A program made the translations under genes and the position numbers. This document shows, piece after piece, positions 35,035-47,196 of a DNA stretch of 64,000 nt. The notes under the pieces are model-generated. The model did not search any database and had not been told where the DNA came from. It saw nothing but the letters and a program-made list of their open reading frames with translations. The stretch is taken from NCBI RefSeq assembly GCF_020360975.1, contig NW_025408678.1:2418001-2482000 (forward strand), in the 5' to 3' direction. Every line of letters starts with the position of its first letter. Positions within the stretch are counted from its first letter, which is position 1. Source of the DNA: Hirsutella rhossiliensis (taxonomy: Eukaryota; Ascomycota; Sordariomycetes; Hypocreales; Ophiocordycipitaceae).

Positions 35035-38000
35035 CTACTGAGCAATGCTCTCCGGGCTCATCATGCCCGTGTTGTCATCCTTGTCCGTCTGGCTGTTGCC
35101 GGCCTGGCTCTGCGTGCTGTCCGTCCGCTCCATGCTGGCCCCGAGCGCGAGCACAGCAGGGTTGGGAGCAGCTGTCCCGTTGGGCAGGCTGCCGAGCTTC
35201 TTCTTGGCCGGCGTGGTGCTTGCTGATCCCGTACCCTTTTCACCAGACGCGTTGGCCTTGGCTTCGGCGGCGGCGGCGGCAAGCTCCATCTTCTTCTTCT
35301 TCTTCGCCAGAGCCAGCTGCTCCCTTGGCGGGCGCTTCTGAGCGGACATGATCTTGCCGCTGGCACCGAGCCGGGGCCGTGGTTTCCTCTGCTTAACCGG
35401 GAGATCCTCGTCCTCTACCAGCGGCTGATCACCGTTAGCGTGCAGCTTGGCGAGGAAAAAGTTCTTGGCCAGCCCGATTTGATCCTGGATATTTTCCTTG
35501 GTGACGGGGTCCGAGGCCGGCAGAGCCTCGAAGAGATCTGACGAAGTCCCTCCCGTAACCTGGGTCTGCATCTGGTACTGGCTCCTGACTCTGCTGTGCA
35601 GCAGGTGGAATGGCACGGAGAAGGAATCGAGGCCCATTTCCTTGTCGAGGCCCAAGGCCCGGAAACCAAAGAAGTCTTCGCCCAAGTCCTCGGCAAAGTC
35701 GCCACTCATGAACTGCTCGCTGCCGTCGTTGAAGGCGCCGACGCCGTCAGTGCCAGCTTCTGCAGATAAGGCCGGCCGCAGGAGGTCTGTGAGATGCAGC
35801 TTCATCCTCTCGTGGAGGGCACCCAGCTTCGAGCTGAGTCGATCCACCTCGTCTTTGGCGTATGAATCCAGCGAAGCCACGTCATGGCCGTTCTCCTCCA
35901 ACGTGTGCAGGATGACTTCCTCGGGTGTGAAGCGGGACCGCAGTTGCGGTCCCTCGGGTGTCTGCACAGTCATCTTTTCGGCCTCGCGGTAAATGTTGAA
36001 CGTCCTGGAGATGGTCTGGAAGTAGTCGGCCGCGATTCCGGTCAGGGTGTCGATGGCCGACGGCTGTAGCTCCTCAAAGCCGGTGAGATAGAGAATTTTA
36101 GCAATGGAACGTTTCAAGGCGTCTTGGCAAGTCTCGGATGCCATGACAGGCCCGTCATGGGCAATGAAGTGCGGCTCAATGTCCTGCTCGACGAAAACCT
36201 CGGTGTTGGACTTGGGAAACTGGTTGGTGTAAACCTGGGATTGCACCTGCATTTGCTTGATGACGGATATCTTTGTCGCAAGCTTCCTCGTCTCTTGGAT
36301 TTGGTGGATATTGTCGTCCATCCTTTTCGTCAGTCGACTCCGCGGCGCCACAAAGGCCCCGGATGGCACGAGCCGCAGAAAGTCCTCATGCTGGTTGATA
36401 ACCTGGCCATCCCCATCCTCGACCCACTGGAGGTTTGATTGAATGTCGGGAATATTGCTGAGAGAATCGTAGTAGTCCGGGATGACCTTCTCTGCTTCCT
36501 CGTCGATTCCATCTGCAAGTGTTTCCGACGCCTTGTTGCCTGCGTCCTTTTCTGTGCTCGTCGTGCCACCCAGCTGCGGATAGCTCGCGATGCCGAGCGC
36601 TTCGGCTTCCTTCTGGTGTTTCAAGATTCGTTGCATGCCGGCTTTACTCCTGAGCAATGCCGGGGCGTCCACATTGAGAGTGTTATCCTTGAAAAGGAGG
36701 TGGCGCTCCTTGGCCACCAGAGCGCGGTCCTTCTTGGTCGTTTGCTTCCAAAGCTTGTACTCGTCGTCCTCGTAGACCTGTTCGACGGCCGCCCCAAACT
36801 GATTCAAGCCCATGCCATTGAGACTAGGCCCGTCAATATCCATGGCGTCGGCATTGCTTGCCAAGCCCGAGTGGCCATTGACTATCCCGCTAGGGGTGTT
36901 CGATCCGCCAATTGGAGGAGTGGCAAATCCGTTGCTCCCATCCATGGCCTCGGAGCCTTCTCTGCCTGGCTTTCCCAGCAGGCCATTGACTTGGAGGATT
37001 GGCTTCTGGTCTACCACGGGGGTGTCCTCCTTCTGGTCGTTGGGCGCCTTCCGAGACTTATTGGCGCCCTTGGTGGCCGCTTTTCGTCCACGAGACGACA
37101 TTATCGGCTCGTCGTCAGAGTCGTCGCCGTTGTCGTCGTCTCCGCCGTTTTGTTTGCGTCGTTCCTCGGCTTCGACTTCGGCTCGAGAGCGAATGACGAG
37201 GTCCGGAATCAGCGGGATGAGCTTCTCGGCCTCTTTCCTCATTCCGTTTGCCATGCGCCGCAGAGGATGGTTCATGTCTTGGTTGTACTTGAGGCAGTTG
37301 TCCCAGATCAGGTTAAGGTCCGTGACAAAATCCGTCTTCGACTTGAAGGTTAAAGATTTGAGCTTCTTCGTCATTGTCCCCAAGTCCATGGGGTTCTTGA
37401 TAACTGAGGGGTCGTGGTCAACGAGGGCAAGGGTCGCGTAGGCGTACGTTGCCTTGGAACTTACAGTTGTAGTAGTCGGGGGCATCTCTCTTGTTGACTC
37501 GGGTAAGAAAAGGCGTTGAGTACTCCGTGTGCGCCTTGAGCTCCGTCAAAACCTTCTCCAAAGCCTCGTAAAGCTCTTCCTGGTTGACATTCTCCTCACT
37601 CGCCCACTTGCTTCGATTCTTTCGCACTTCGTTCATGAGAAGCCGCAGCTCTGCGTCGGACGCGCGCACCTGGTCACGCTTCATATCGATTCTAGCAATA
37701 AGATGCTTGAGGGTCAGGCTGGAGGCACCCAGATTCGCGCTGCTCAGAGTTCCCTGATTCGTGGCTTGGGCACCACCGGCGTGCGAGGTGGTGTTGTGGT
37801 CCATCTCTGCTTGCAGTTGCTTCTCTGAATCCTCAAGTCGTTGTTGCTCGAGCATAGCTATACTGTCGTTTTCCAGTGTGTAGAAGATTGTGTGGAAGCT
37901 TTTCCGCGCGGTTTCCTCAGTGGCGATCCTCGCCTCCTCGAGTTTCTTGATGCCGTCATCGTCTGGCTGGAGCTTTCCTTGCGAGCCATCCTGGCCTTTG

Positions 38001-38129
38001 CGCCTGTCAATATGTTTTCCAGGCGAGTTGATGGACTGGACTGGAGAACTGCCGGACTTTGAGGGAGACAAGAGCGAGCCAACGGCGGCGATGGGCGGCT
38101 TATGTGCTGACGCAGCGGGTTCGCCTGCT

Positions 38130-38175
<46 letters not shown>

Positions 38176-38554
38176 AGTCATCCTCGTTGATTGCGCGCTT
38201 CGCCTTTTTCAGGGGTGGCTCCTTGATGGGCTCGTGGTCGGTGGTTGGGGGCAGGGCGACGGTGGAAGGGGAAGGTTTTCGCTTGAGGGCGGCAATCGCG
38301 CCGAGATTGTATGAGCCGTCTTCTGCAAAGAGCAGCGCGACCTTGTCCTCGGTTTTGCGATACATGTCGGCGAATAAAGCGCGGCGATGCTCCTCCTCGA
38401 CATCTACTGATGCCTCAGGCATCAAGCCCATGGTATTGTCGACGGGTGTCTGGGTGCGCGCCGAACCATCGTCGAGATGATTCAGAGATCGACCGCTGCC
38501 TATGTGGTGAAAGGATGGAGGGGGCCAGGCGGGCTGGCCGTTGGGTAGCGACAT
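35035..38554 (-). CDS. spt7: SAGA complex subunit Spt7 (bromodomain plus histone-fold)
   Basis: Scaffold subunit of the SAGA histone acetyltransferase co-activator. Exons are 38554-37465 and 37403-35035, giving 1152 aa. The N-terminus ([10 protein letters not shown]) is disordered and includes a run of about 14 Asp at residues 125-141. The bromodomain (about 320-430) spans the intron: [19 protein letters not shown] before it and [15 protein letters not shown] after it, with the acetyl-lysine Asn in NCLKYNQD. A histone-fold (Bromo_TP type) lies in [19 protein letters not shown] and the following helices; in yeast it pairs with Ada1. The C-terminal third has basic Lys-rich sequence (ALAKKKKKM) and a low-complexity tail. 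The combination of bromodomain followed by this histone fold is specific to Spt7. The start is the first ATG after stop codons in the other frames. Confidence 0.92.
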
Positions 38555-39793
38555 TTCGGGCCCGTGGCGATGGGGGCGACGACCGGGCGCAGTGTCGCCA
38601 TGCGCAGGGAGATGTGATCGCGCAGGGCCAAAGCGAGGGCGGCTGGGGCAATCACAACGCCATGGAGCGTTGGAGCGGCATCGACAGAGATGGCAGACGC
38701 GGTTTCGCGACAAACGGGATCGCGATAGCGGAGCGTTGATGGATCGCGACGAGTGCGATTTGTCGGCGGATCAAGAGGTGAGGTTGAGGATTTGGGGAGA
38801 GCGTGGTATCGCCCCCAAAGCGGGACTTTTCCCACACCGGGGGTCCCAAGCGCCGGGTTGAGGTACCGGTACCTCGAGCGTCGCTGGCTGGGCCGAGGAG
38901 CCAGAGGTATCGCGAGGTTCTGGGGTCGCGTTTGGCGGCCGCCGCAGGGCAGCTGGAAATATACCTGCTCGAGCCGCACGGGGGCAGAAAGGCGATTCAA
39001 CCGAGTCCAAAGTCGGTCCGAGGAACAGTCAGGCTTCTTTTACGTCAAAATGCGCGCGCGGTGATGCTTCAGCAAACTCGACGACACGGGGCCTGTGTAG
39101 CTGCGGCGCTTCGCAGGTGGTTAACCTCCTCTTTCGGCGCCGAAGACGCACACGGAACCCCCGCGCAGGGTCGTGGAAATTGTCACGTGACTCTGTGACT
39201 CGCACCTCAGAGCCGCCATCAACAGCACGAGGAGCATAGCACAATCGACGCTGCCCAAATGCACAATCAAAAGACGTGCCGCGTGGCAGGGATGCGGCAT
39301 ATCCTGTACTTTTTCGGAGTAGTGGACTTTGCGCCGGGAAACAAGCCGCCTTTCGTCATCGGGCCTCCCGCCTCCTCTTCGTCTTCCTGTACCACGACAG
39401 GCCAGGACAGATGAAACCATGCACTACCAGCCGGTACATTCTCCGGGGTACCGCTTCAAGCCTCGCACCCCGCATAGGTACATAGGTCCCGGTATCTCCA
39501 GGTCTAGACCATGCCCCCATTCGCTCCTGGCCACAGCTTCCCAGCCCCAGTGGCAGCTTTCGATTAACCCCCCCCCCGTTCCCACCTGACAGCCATCTTC
39601 GACTCCGCCGCGCCTCTCCGTACCTTTCTCCCTCCGCTGTTGCTCCGAGAAGCGTTTACGGCAATCGATTCTCCCGCAAATCCCGAGGCTTGGCTTGGGC
39701 GAGGTTGCTCAGTAGCTAAAGTGGCTGGCTCTCTGCCTGGAATCTATCGACTCGCAACCCTCTGGCATCGCAAGGCCTCGGCTGCGCTCCACG
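38555..39793. other. divergent promoter of spt7 and the VanZ-like gene
   Basis: About 1.2 kb, very GC-rich near spt7. A tagctgaggtaccggtacctcg-like palindromic patch lies near 38861-38878 (ggtaccggtacc). No convincing gene. Confidence 0.5.
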
Positions 39794-40485
39794 ATGCGCA
39801 TACGGTTGCCGTTTGCTGGTAGGTTCTCCGTACTTCCTCACGGTGCCCAACATCATCAAATTAGGCGCAGGCAACCGGCTGATTGTGTCTGCGACAAGGC
39901 GTCTTCCTGCTGCTGCTCCTGCTCGCTGGGTACGCCGGTCTCACGACGCTCCAGGTCGGCCACTTCGTCAACGATAAAGTCCTCCATACAGTCACCTTCT
40001 TCCTCCTCACAGTTGTCTTCTACTGGATCGTCGACACCAATCGCCGGCGGACCCTCAACATGACGCTTGTCGTCTGCACCCTCGCACTCGGTGTGGGCTC
40101 CGAATTCGTCCAAAGTTTCCTGCCCAACGACCGCGACTTCGACATGTACGACATCGTGGCCAACGTTGTGGGCAGCCTGGCGGGGGTGGGTCTCTGCTCG
40201 TGGTACCACAGGCGCATGCTCGAGCGGAGAAGACAGCTCAAGACTTACAACGCGGTGCCTGGCGAGGACGGTGCAGACGTGGAGCTGGGCCATGACCACG
40301 AGACGGGAATAGTGGAAGGCCCAGTCCAGCCCAGGACACTGGAGGAAGAGGTTGACAATTGGGACGAAAACGCGGCCGATGACTGGGACGGGAATGGCGC
40401 CGCTGATGCGTTCGCGTCTCCGATCGGCAAGAACAAAGACTCTGACGCCCCTGATTCAGGAGACGCCAAGAAGCGAGCGGACTAA
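39794..40485 (+). CDS. VanZ-like domain membrane protein
   Basis: Small integral membrane protein of 203 aa from exons 39794-39818 and 39899-40485. The first exon encodes MRIRLPFAG and joins the hydrophobic VFLLLLLLAGYAGL. About four membrane helices follow, with the motifs NDKVLHTVTFFLLTVVFYWI, VVCTLALGVGSEFVQ and RDFDMYDIVANVVGSLAG. The DKVLH...F...E..Q.F...R..D..D..AN pattern is that of the VanZ family. A soluble, acidic tail of about 90 residues (DNWDENAADDWDGNGAADAF) follows. Bacterial VanZ gives low-level teicoplanin resistance; fungal members have no settled function, so none is assigned. The 25-nt first exon is needed to give an ATG and an in-frame start. Its left neighbour is divergent and unrelated. 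Confidence 0.8.
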
Positions 40486-41317
40486 GCCATAGTGGCTTCT
40501 CTGCGTGGACTGCTGCGACGGCTGTTGACGTTTTATCATGTGTACTAGTGATTACGGGCATGCTATTCTTGGCGTTAGAGTCGATTTACTAGGTCGTCAT
40601 GCTGAGCGCTTGGAGTTCCTGAACGGATGTGTTTCCTTGCCTAGCTGTTTTGCCTCCGAGGTAAAAGAGCTTTGGCAGTCGTTGAATATTAATACGAAGC
40701 AGGACTCGTCGTTGTTGCCTGCTGTCCTTGCTGTTCCAGGCGTGCGTCGTGCGTCCTGGAGACGATCCGGCAAAGACGGGGGAGGGGTTCAGCATACACA
40801 TACTTTACTTTTCTCTTTTTGATCGCTTCTCTGTTTGTGAAGCTGCCACCACGCAGCTCACATCCACTCGTGACCGTATATCGATTTGTCATGGCAGCAT
40901 AATAGAGCTTCGTCATGCGTTCATTTATTGAGCATGTCCACCCAGTCATAGAAAGGATTGACCTTTACTACCAAAGGCTCAAAGCATAGCCTTGTAGACA
41001 CATGATCGTGCATCCTTACCCAATATGTGATGCATTATCTCAGCTCGAGGGTCCGTCCGGTCATATATACTCGGATAAGCCACAGCCATGGCTCTCTTTC
41101 TCTCCACTCCCGCGAACTTCACATTTGGCATCTCCCTGCTCCTACTACCCTGTACCCCTCTCACCGACAAAATCCAGGTGAGCGAGCGAAACGACCGCGG
41201 TGAGACTGACCCCACTCTGGCTCTCACCGTGGCCGGCACCCCACTGACGAAATACATAACCCTGGTGCAAAAGCTCCTCCCTAGCGGCTACAATTCCACT
41301 GCGCGTTCAAGAGTGGC
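40486..41317. other. intergenic region between VanZ-like gene and prefoldin subunit 3
   Basis: About 830 bp with the VanZ-like 3' flank and the prefoldin promoter. A short frame at 41088-41372 overlaps the prefoldin start in another phase and is not called. Confidence 0.5.
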
Positions 41318-42254
41318 ATGGTTGCGAATATGGCGGGCACAGACAAAGCGCCGGTCGCAGGGTAAGTCTTGAAGCTGTAGAGCCTCGTACAAGAGTGCTG
41401 AAGCGTTACTGACGAGAGTTTGTTGCAGTGCCGACGATGCTACGTCCAGCAACCCGCGGGGAATCCCACATGCGCCATTCGTGGACAAGGTCGAGGACTA
41501 CGTCGCAGCACGTCAAGATGTCGAGCCGACGCTGCGGAGCTTCCAGGAGATGATCTCGTAAGTCGACTTGATGCCCGAGGATACGGGACGAGGCCGGCTT
41601 CTAGGTATTCGGTGGTAACCAGGCTGCTGCAGGAAATACCAGTTCATGGAGATGAACCTACAGCGCAGGATGGCGGGGCTGAAGGAGAAGATCCCGGACA
41701 TTCAGAAGACTCTGGACACGGTTCAATTCTTGAAGTCGAGAAAAGTGCGCTTGGCAGCTTCGAGCGTGGCCGAGCAGAGCTGACTCGAGCCTCCAGGACG
41801 AGACCGACCCCATACAGACGACATTTGAGCTCAACGAGACGCTCTATGCCCAGGCGAACGTTCCGCCGACTGACGAGGTCTACATCTGGCTAGGGGTTCG
41901 ACTTGCACGATGACCGCGACGAGAACAAGTAACACTGACAGAGGCATAGGCCAATGTAATGCTTTCATACCCCATAGAGGAAGCCGAGACTCTGTTAAGG
42001 TCAAAGCTGGCTACGGCAAAGGCCAGCCTTACAAACTGCGAGGAGGACTTGGATTTTCTGCGAGAACAGATCACAGTATGTGTTCAGAGTGATCCCTTCA
42101 GGAGACGACGGGGAACTGACGACATGGCTAGACCATGGAGGTTGCGACTGCCAGAGTTTACAACTGGGAGGTCGTGCAGAAGCGAAAAGATAAGGCACTT
42201 GACGATGAGGAAAAGAAGAAATCCAAAGACAGTGAGAAGTCGCCCAATGATTGA
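41318..42254 (+). CDS. prefoldin subunit 3 (Pac10/VBP1)
   Basis: Alpha-type subunit of the hexameric prefoldin co-chaperone that hands nascent actin and tubulin to the CCT chaperonin in the cytosol. Six exons: 41318-41361, 41429-41557, 41633-41744, 41797-41895, 41950-42075 and 42132-42254, all in phase, giving 210 aa. The order is a short disordered N-terminus (MVANMAGTDKAPVAG), then NPRGIPHAPFVDKVEDYV, the first coiled-coil helix with KYQFMEMNLQRRMAGLKEKIP, the hairpin segment ETDPIQTTFELNETLYAQA, YIWLGANVMLSYPIEEAE, and the returning coiled coil ending TMEVATARVYNWEV. This order is diagnostic for subunit 3. The C-terminal tail is Lys/Asp/Ser-rich. An ATG four codons in (41330) is an alternative start. 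High intron density in a small gene is normal for this orthologue. Confidence 0.92.
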
Positions 42255-42668
42255 TCGAGCGAATCGGGGGATGTGTTGGGGTGGTAAATCTGGTGGTGAT
42301 TTAGACCACGGGTCTCCCGAAATGGCGTTTGCCGGGAGGCCACTGAAAAAAAAAACTTGTTCATAATCAAATACAAACAAGCGATTTCTTCCGCTCTGTT
42401 CCGGTTGTTACAACTGTTGCAAACAAACTCCCGACGCTGATGCCGTTGGCTTTGGAGCTGTTTGCTTTGCGGCGGCTAGCACCGCCTGCAGCTCGATATA
42501 CTCATACACCCCGGTTGATGCATATTCCATTGGATCCACCCGGCTTCCATCCGAAGCTGGAAATATCAAGAGCAATTAACACCTTGTCCATCGTTCGCTA
42601 TATAAGCCGTCCATCCCTCTGATCCCTTCGCTGTCGCCGCATCCATTACGTTGAAAGCATGACGAGGC
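42255..42668. other. short intergenic region
   Basis: About 410 bp with an A-run near 42344-42356 that may lie in the prefoldin 3' UTR, and the promoter of the next gene. No separate feature. Confidence 0.5.
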
Positions 42669-45600
42669 ATGCTCAGGAATGCGAAACGGGAGCTGGAGCG
42701 AAGGCGGCGACTGCCAAACCATGTGCTCGGTGCGATTGGAGTGAGTTTGACAAGCCTTGGACCGGATTCTAAATGCAAGAACTACAACTGACCGAGCACC
42801 AAGGCACAGCCTTGCCGCTCTCCGTCGCACGGTTGGAGCCGCCATATAGCTGGTGCTCAGCTTGCTGTCGCCCCCCAATACGATGAACCTCCGCGGCCTC
42901 GCGTCGCTCACAGTAGCGGAGCCCCCGGCAAGCTCTCTTCCGCTGGCTGGCGTAAGCGTCTGCGTTACGCTGACAACAAAACGACGGCTGCAAAAGAAGA
43001 AACCATCTTCGGCTGGGGCGATCGGAACGAGCTCATACCCAACGACCTCCACGTTGGCTCAGCCGGGCGACCAATCGTACGGAAACAACACTCGGTGCAT
43101 GAGTTAGCAGAGGCTGAGCCGTGCGTATTGCTGAGCAAAGCAATCCGTGGCGGAAAAAGCGGCCATTACTGGATGCGAGAGGCTGCAATGGCTCGCAGTC
43201 TGCAACTTCCCATCCTTCTCCTGCAACTGCTGCTCCGAAAAGGGTCGCTCGCGCTGCCCGGGAGTAGCAAACTGCGAGAATTGCTGCCGAGCGACGAGGA
43301 ACTGGACAAGAAGGCCGAAATTGCGTCGAGGTCCGATCCAACAAGCAGAGACTTGGATGACTGCCTGTACGTCCTCGAGGGCCAGACAGATGACGAGCGC
43401 TGTGAACGATTCCTTGAGCGCCACTCCCCCGGACCAAAATTTCTCTTCGCCTTTCTTCTCAGACCGTATTCGAACATCACCAAGGCCAACACGCTCTATT
43501 CCTTGATTGAATCCTGCCATACTTATTATGAGGACGAAACTGAGCCGGGAGCGAAACTGGGCCTCCAAACAGGGACGGAAAGACTCGAGAAATCGCTGGC
43601 GTTAAGCCGAGACGGGCTCAGCCACATCATGTCTTTGCTGGTAACTCACTGTCTCTTGGTGGAGCCTAGGTTCGTTGTCAAGCTTGGAGTTATCGCCGCG
43701 CGGTTCGTGGAAAAGATGGCGACGTATGCCGATGCGTCTGGGAAGCTGTACCTGATTCAGTGCGAGGTCTTCAACAACGCCTTGTCGATGCTCCAGCCGC
43801 GACAAGGAGCGCATCCGATGCAAAGGAGATGCCCCAATGCGTACTTCTGGGAGGCGCAGAGGACGCTGCTTGCCGCGTCCGCCGGCCTGGAGAAGCCACT
43901 GCAGGTGAGCCGGAAAGCGTTTCGGGCCATCCGTGGCGTACTAGCCGGCCAGGCCAAGAACCAGACGGAAATGCACAGCGCAACACGATATGCAGCGACC
44001 TGGCCTCCTTACTTGCGGCCTGCGGACGGTATGGACGAGACGGCCGATCCAGAGGACAGCTGGAGCCGGGCTGTAAACGCTGGCATCTTGATGCAAGAGG
44101 CTGGGTTTGCAAAGGAAGAGCGTGATGATGCTCTCGACGTTCTTCAGGGCATGACAACAGATGGGACACCCACCATTCACCAAAGGATCACAATTGTGAA
44201 TCAACGGCACGTCGGAACCTGGGAGGCCTCCATCAGAGCGACGCGGAACGCGCAAGAGGCGTGGGAGAGATTCCAGGACCCCCCACATCCTGGTTGGAAG
44301 CCTGGTCCAGCGCAGTACTCGGCCATGTTTGAAAAGCTGACTCTACGCGAGGCCGATGGGAACAGCCACTTGTTGCCCGGAGACAAGGCGTTGAGCTTTC
44401 CTACACTTCGGGACGCAAACCTGGCCGAGTTTGAGAGGGTCCGGTTACGCCCCCCAAGTGTGACGCAACTGTATCGGCAGATGCGACTCAACGGCATCAG
44501 ACCAAAGGGCAGCTGCCTTCAGATCCTCGTAGCGAATGCCGAGTCCCTTGACACTGCACACGGCTATCTGCGAGACAGCGCAGAGAAGGAAACGATTGTT
44601 GACAGCCTGACCGCCGATGATCCCAAGCCGGAACAGCTCAGGGCTGTGCCCATGAACCTGTTTGAAGCCTACATTCAGGTGTGCTCGCGGGTGGATGGAA
44701 GGCGGGGGGATCGGCCGCTGAGGCGCGGCATGCATTTAGCCAGCCTTCGACTGGATGCCGCCTCTTCTCGCTGGGCTCCGGTCATCTGGGGGCCCCTGCT
44801 CAAGGCTCTTTCGCAGCATCGCAGAGCCATCAAGGTCTCCCGCTCGGAGCAGCTCCGACTTTTCCTGCGAATTATGGACCGCATCGACGAGATTAGTGGA
44901 ATGACTCTGCCCACGTTCATCCAGTTTGCTAAATGCATTCGCAAGGTTATCAGACGGGAGCTGCCCGAGCTACTGATTGATCTAGAGACGGCCGAGGGGG
45001 CGAAGAAGAATCATCTTGGACATTTTTATACTTTGAGTACTGCAGATCAAGGAACAGACGATGCACTCGGGAAGGCGCCCTACTCGCTCCTCAGGGCGGC
45101 TGCAGAGCGCATCAAGGATATGTTTAATGGGCTGGTGGCGCAGGAGAGGCACAACCAAGGGCTGTTGGAGGTGCACCAAGTAGCACCACTGGATCGGATG
45201 GCTTGCCGGACGGACCCGGTGAGCAGTGAACATGCATACGACTACATGGTCTCGTTGGCGTTTCTGGGCGAGTTTGACGAGATGGCAAGGACGCTGCGTT
45301 GGTTGATGGAGGAGTGGGAACAGCCGGACGTGGTGGACGCGATTCAGGAGCTGGATGAGCCGCCACATCACGCAAACTTTTTCGAGACGCTGTGTGCGTT
45401 CCGGCTGCTGGCAGAGCCGATGCTTGGCGACGCAGTGGTCAAGTCGCTGCGGCAGGGGTTGGAGGCGTCGGCTGCAGGGTGGGCGTGGCCCGATGAGGAG
45501 GCCGTGGCGATGTTTGTGGACATGCAGCAAGACGACTTCATCGCCACGCTGCAGCGCGTACTGGGCAGAGTACGACACTGGCAGACGGTCGAGCAGACAG

Positions 45601-45749
45601 CAGAAGCTCCGGAGCCCGAGGCCGCGTTTCGCGTGGAGGACGCTCTCGTCAAGGGAAGATTACACCACATGCGCTATTGCGGATTGCCTCGCGGCGGCGA
45701 TGGGGACGGCGTTGCAGGGCCACAGGACCCCTCGGGGAACTGGTGTTGA
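42669..45749 (+). CDS. large predicted mitochondrial protein, unknown function (possible helical-repeat protein)
   Basis: I do not recognise a named family. Proposed exons are 42669-42740 and 42804-45749, giving 1005 aa. The first exon encodes MLRNAKRELERRRRLPNHV, a strongly basic, Arg-rich start without acidic patches, typical of a mitochondrial presequence. It joins an open frame that runs far upstream of the first later ATG. The splice donor (GGA/gtgagt) is good; the acceptor (aag) is weaker. The body is largely helical by composition, with no membrane segment or catalytic motif seen. Phrases such as VTQLYRQMRLNGIRPKGSCLQILV resemble pentatricopeptide-type helical pairs, which would suit an RNA-binding or translation-activating factor, but this is inference. 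It follows prefoldin subunit 3 by 410 bp on the same strand. There is no functional link. Confidence 0.7.
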
Positions 45750-47196
45750 TTAGACGCGGCGGCTGGGCGTGTGGTGGCCATGACGGATGAGGACAATAGA
45801 CGACGGATGGATACCCCCTGATTGCGCATGCAAGATATGGATTGATGGATCATAGATGTTGCATCACATGGCTAGAGCAGACACCGCGGTGGCTGGAGGG
45901 TGTGGCAAAACTGTCCGTCTCTTATCATCTACGGCATACCGCATGAGAAGCAGGCTCGGCGGCTAGCGATGCTGGATGCCGGCACCCGTGCATTATACGT
46001 TGGATATTGCGTGCATGCGAGAAATGATGGCGATACGGAGGTCTATTTCGAATTCACTCTGGACGCAAGCAATGCGCTAAGCATTCCGGGGTCTGTGGTG
46101 GGAAGGCATGCCCGGGCCAGAACCTGCCGCGTGAGACCAGCGACCACCGTCGCAGGAAAGAACCGGGGCGGGGAACGAAGGAACAAGAGAGCGAGACAAA
46201 CACGACGAGTGGAAAGGAAAAGTCTCGACGGCACAGCCCAACGAAAACAGGCAGCAAATCATCCCGGACACGAGCAGCGGCGTGAAAGCGATGCAACAAG
46301 CGAGGCCGGTGAAGCGCGGGCGATTGGCCAGCAGCGTCTCACGGCAGGCGGCGGGCGGCTCCCGCAAGCCGCAGCTCGCACGCCAATCACGACGCGACCT
46401 GGCGCCCAGTCGAGCAGCCGCGCGGATGCAGAGCTCGCCCTGTCTCCCCTCGCCCGAGCGTTGGCTGGCTGGGGCGGGCCTGGGGGCTCGGCTCCAATGT
46501 CCCGTCCTTTGTTGCAAAAGGCCCCGGGCTGCTGTTGGTGGCCCGCGGCTGCTCGAGCTGACGGTCGGGCGGCCTGGAGCGTGACAATGGGACAAGAGGA
46601 AGAGTCGGGGCGAGGGAGGGGGGATACATAATGGGCTCGGGGACGTCGATCAGCTCTCGATTTGCCCGTGTGTTCGTGATCTTGGATCTTCTTCTCTTTG
46701 TTGCTTCCCTTTCCCTTTGTCCTTCTCCGCCGGCGGATTCGGCCTGGGCTCCTGTTTCTTGTACAACTGTGGATTTCCTTGAGTCGTCTGCCTCTTCGTC
46801 GTTGCCTTTGTGTCTCCGAACATCTCTGTCAGGAACCCCTTTGCTTTTCCTCGTCCGTCTTTAGACGCGTCCGTTCTTCATCGGCTCTTCGTATGCGGTT
46901 CCTCTCACTTCCTCCTTCTTCCCACGCCATTTGGCTTCTTTATCTTGCGGCTTTGTCCCGTCACCGTCCTCTGTCTGTCCAGAAGATGCCGTTTTGCTGC
47001 GGATAAAGCAACTCATCACAAAACCGTTTGCTCATTCTTCCCTGCCCGTCCATTTCCTCTCTTCTTCTTTTCCCTCTCTCTAAACAAAATCCAACCCGGC
47101 CCATCATTTCCTTTTGCGGATTTCTTTCTCGGCATCCTCCCCGTTTACACAAGTCTTTCGCCCGTCTCTGCCGCACTGACAGCCGGCGGCAGCAAG
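45750..47196. other. intergenic region and long pyrimidine-rich leader
   Basis: From 46640 to 47190 the plus strand is strongly T/C-rich, as in long fungal 5' leaders, in front of the secreted repeat protein. A 243-codon frame at 45900-46631 is Arg/Ala/Gly-rich with no family features and is not called. Confidence 0.5.

Noticed and set aside
36439..37353. 304-codon plus-strand frame opposite spt7
   Set aside because: Antisense shadow of the bromodomain exon; no family features.
45900..46631. 243-codon frame upstream of the secreted repeat protein
   Set aside because: Arg/Ala/Gly-rich, no domain, no splice pattern, and it lies in GC-rich promoter DNA.
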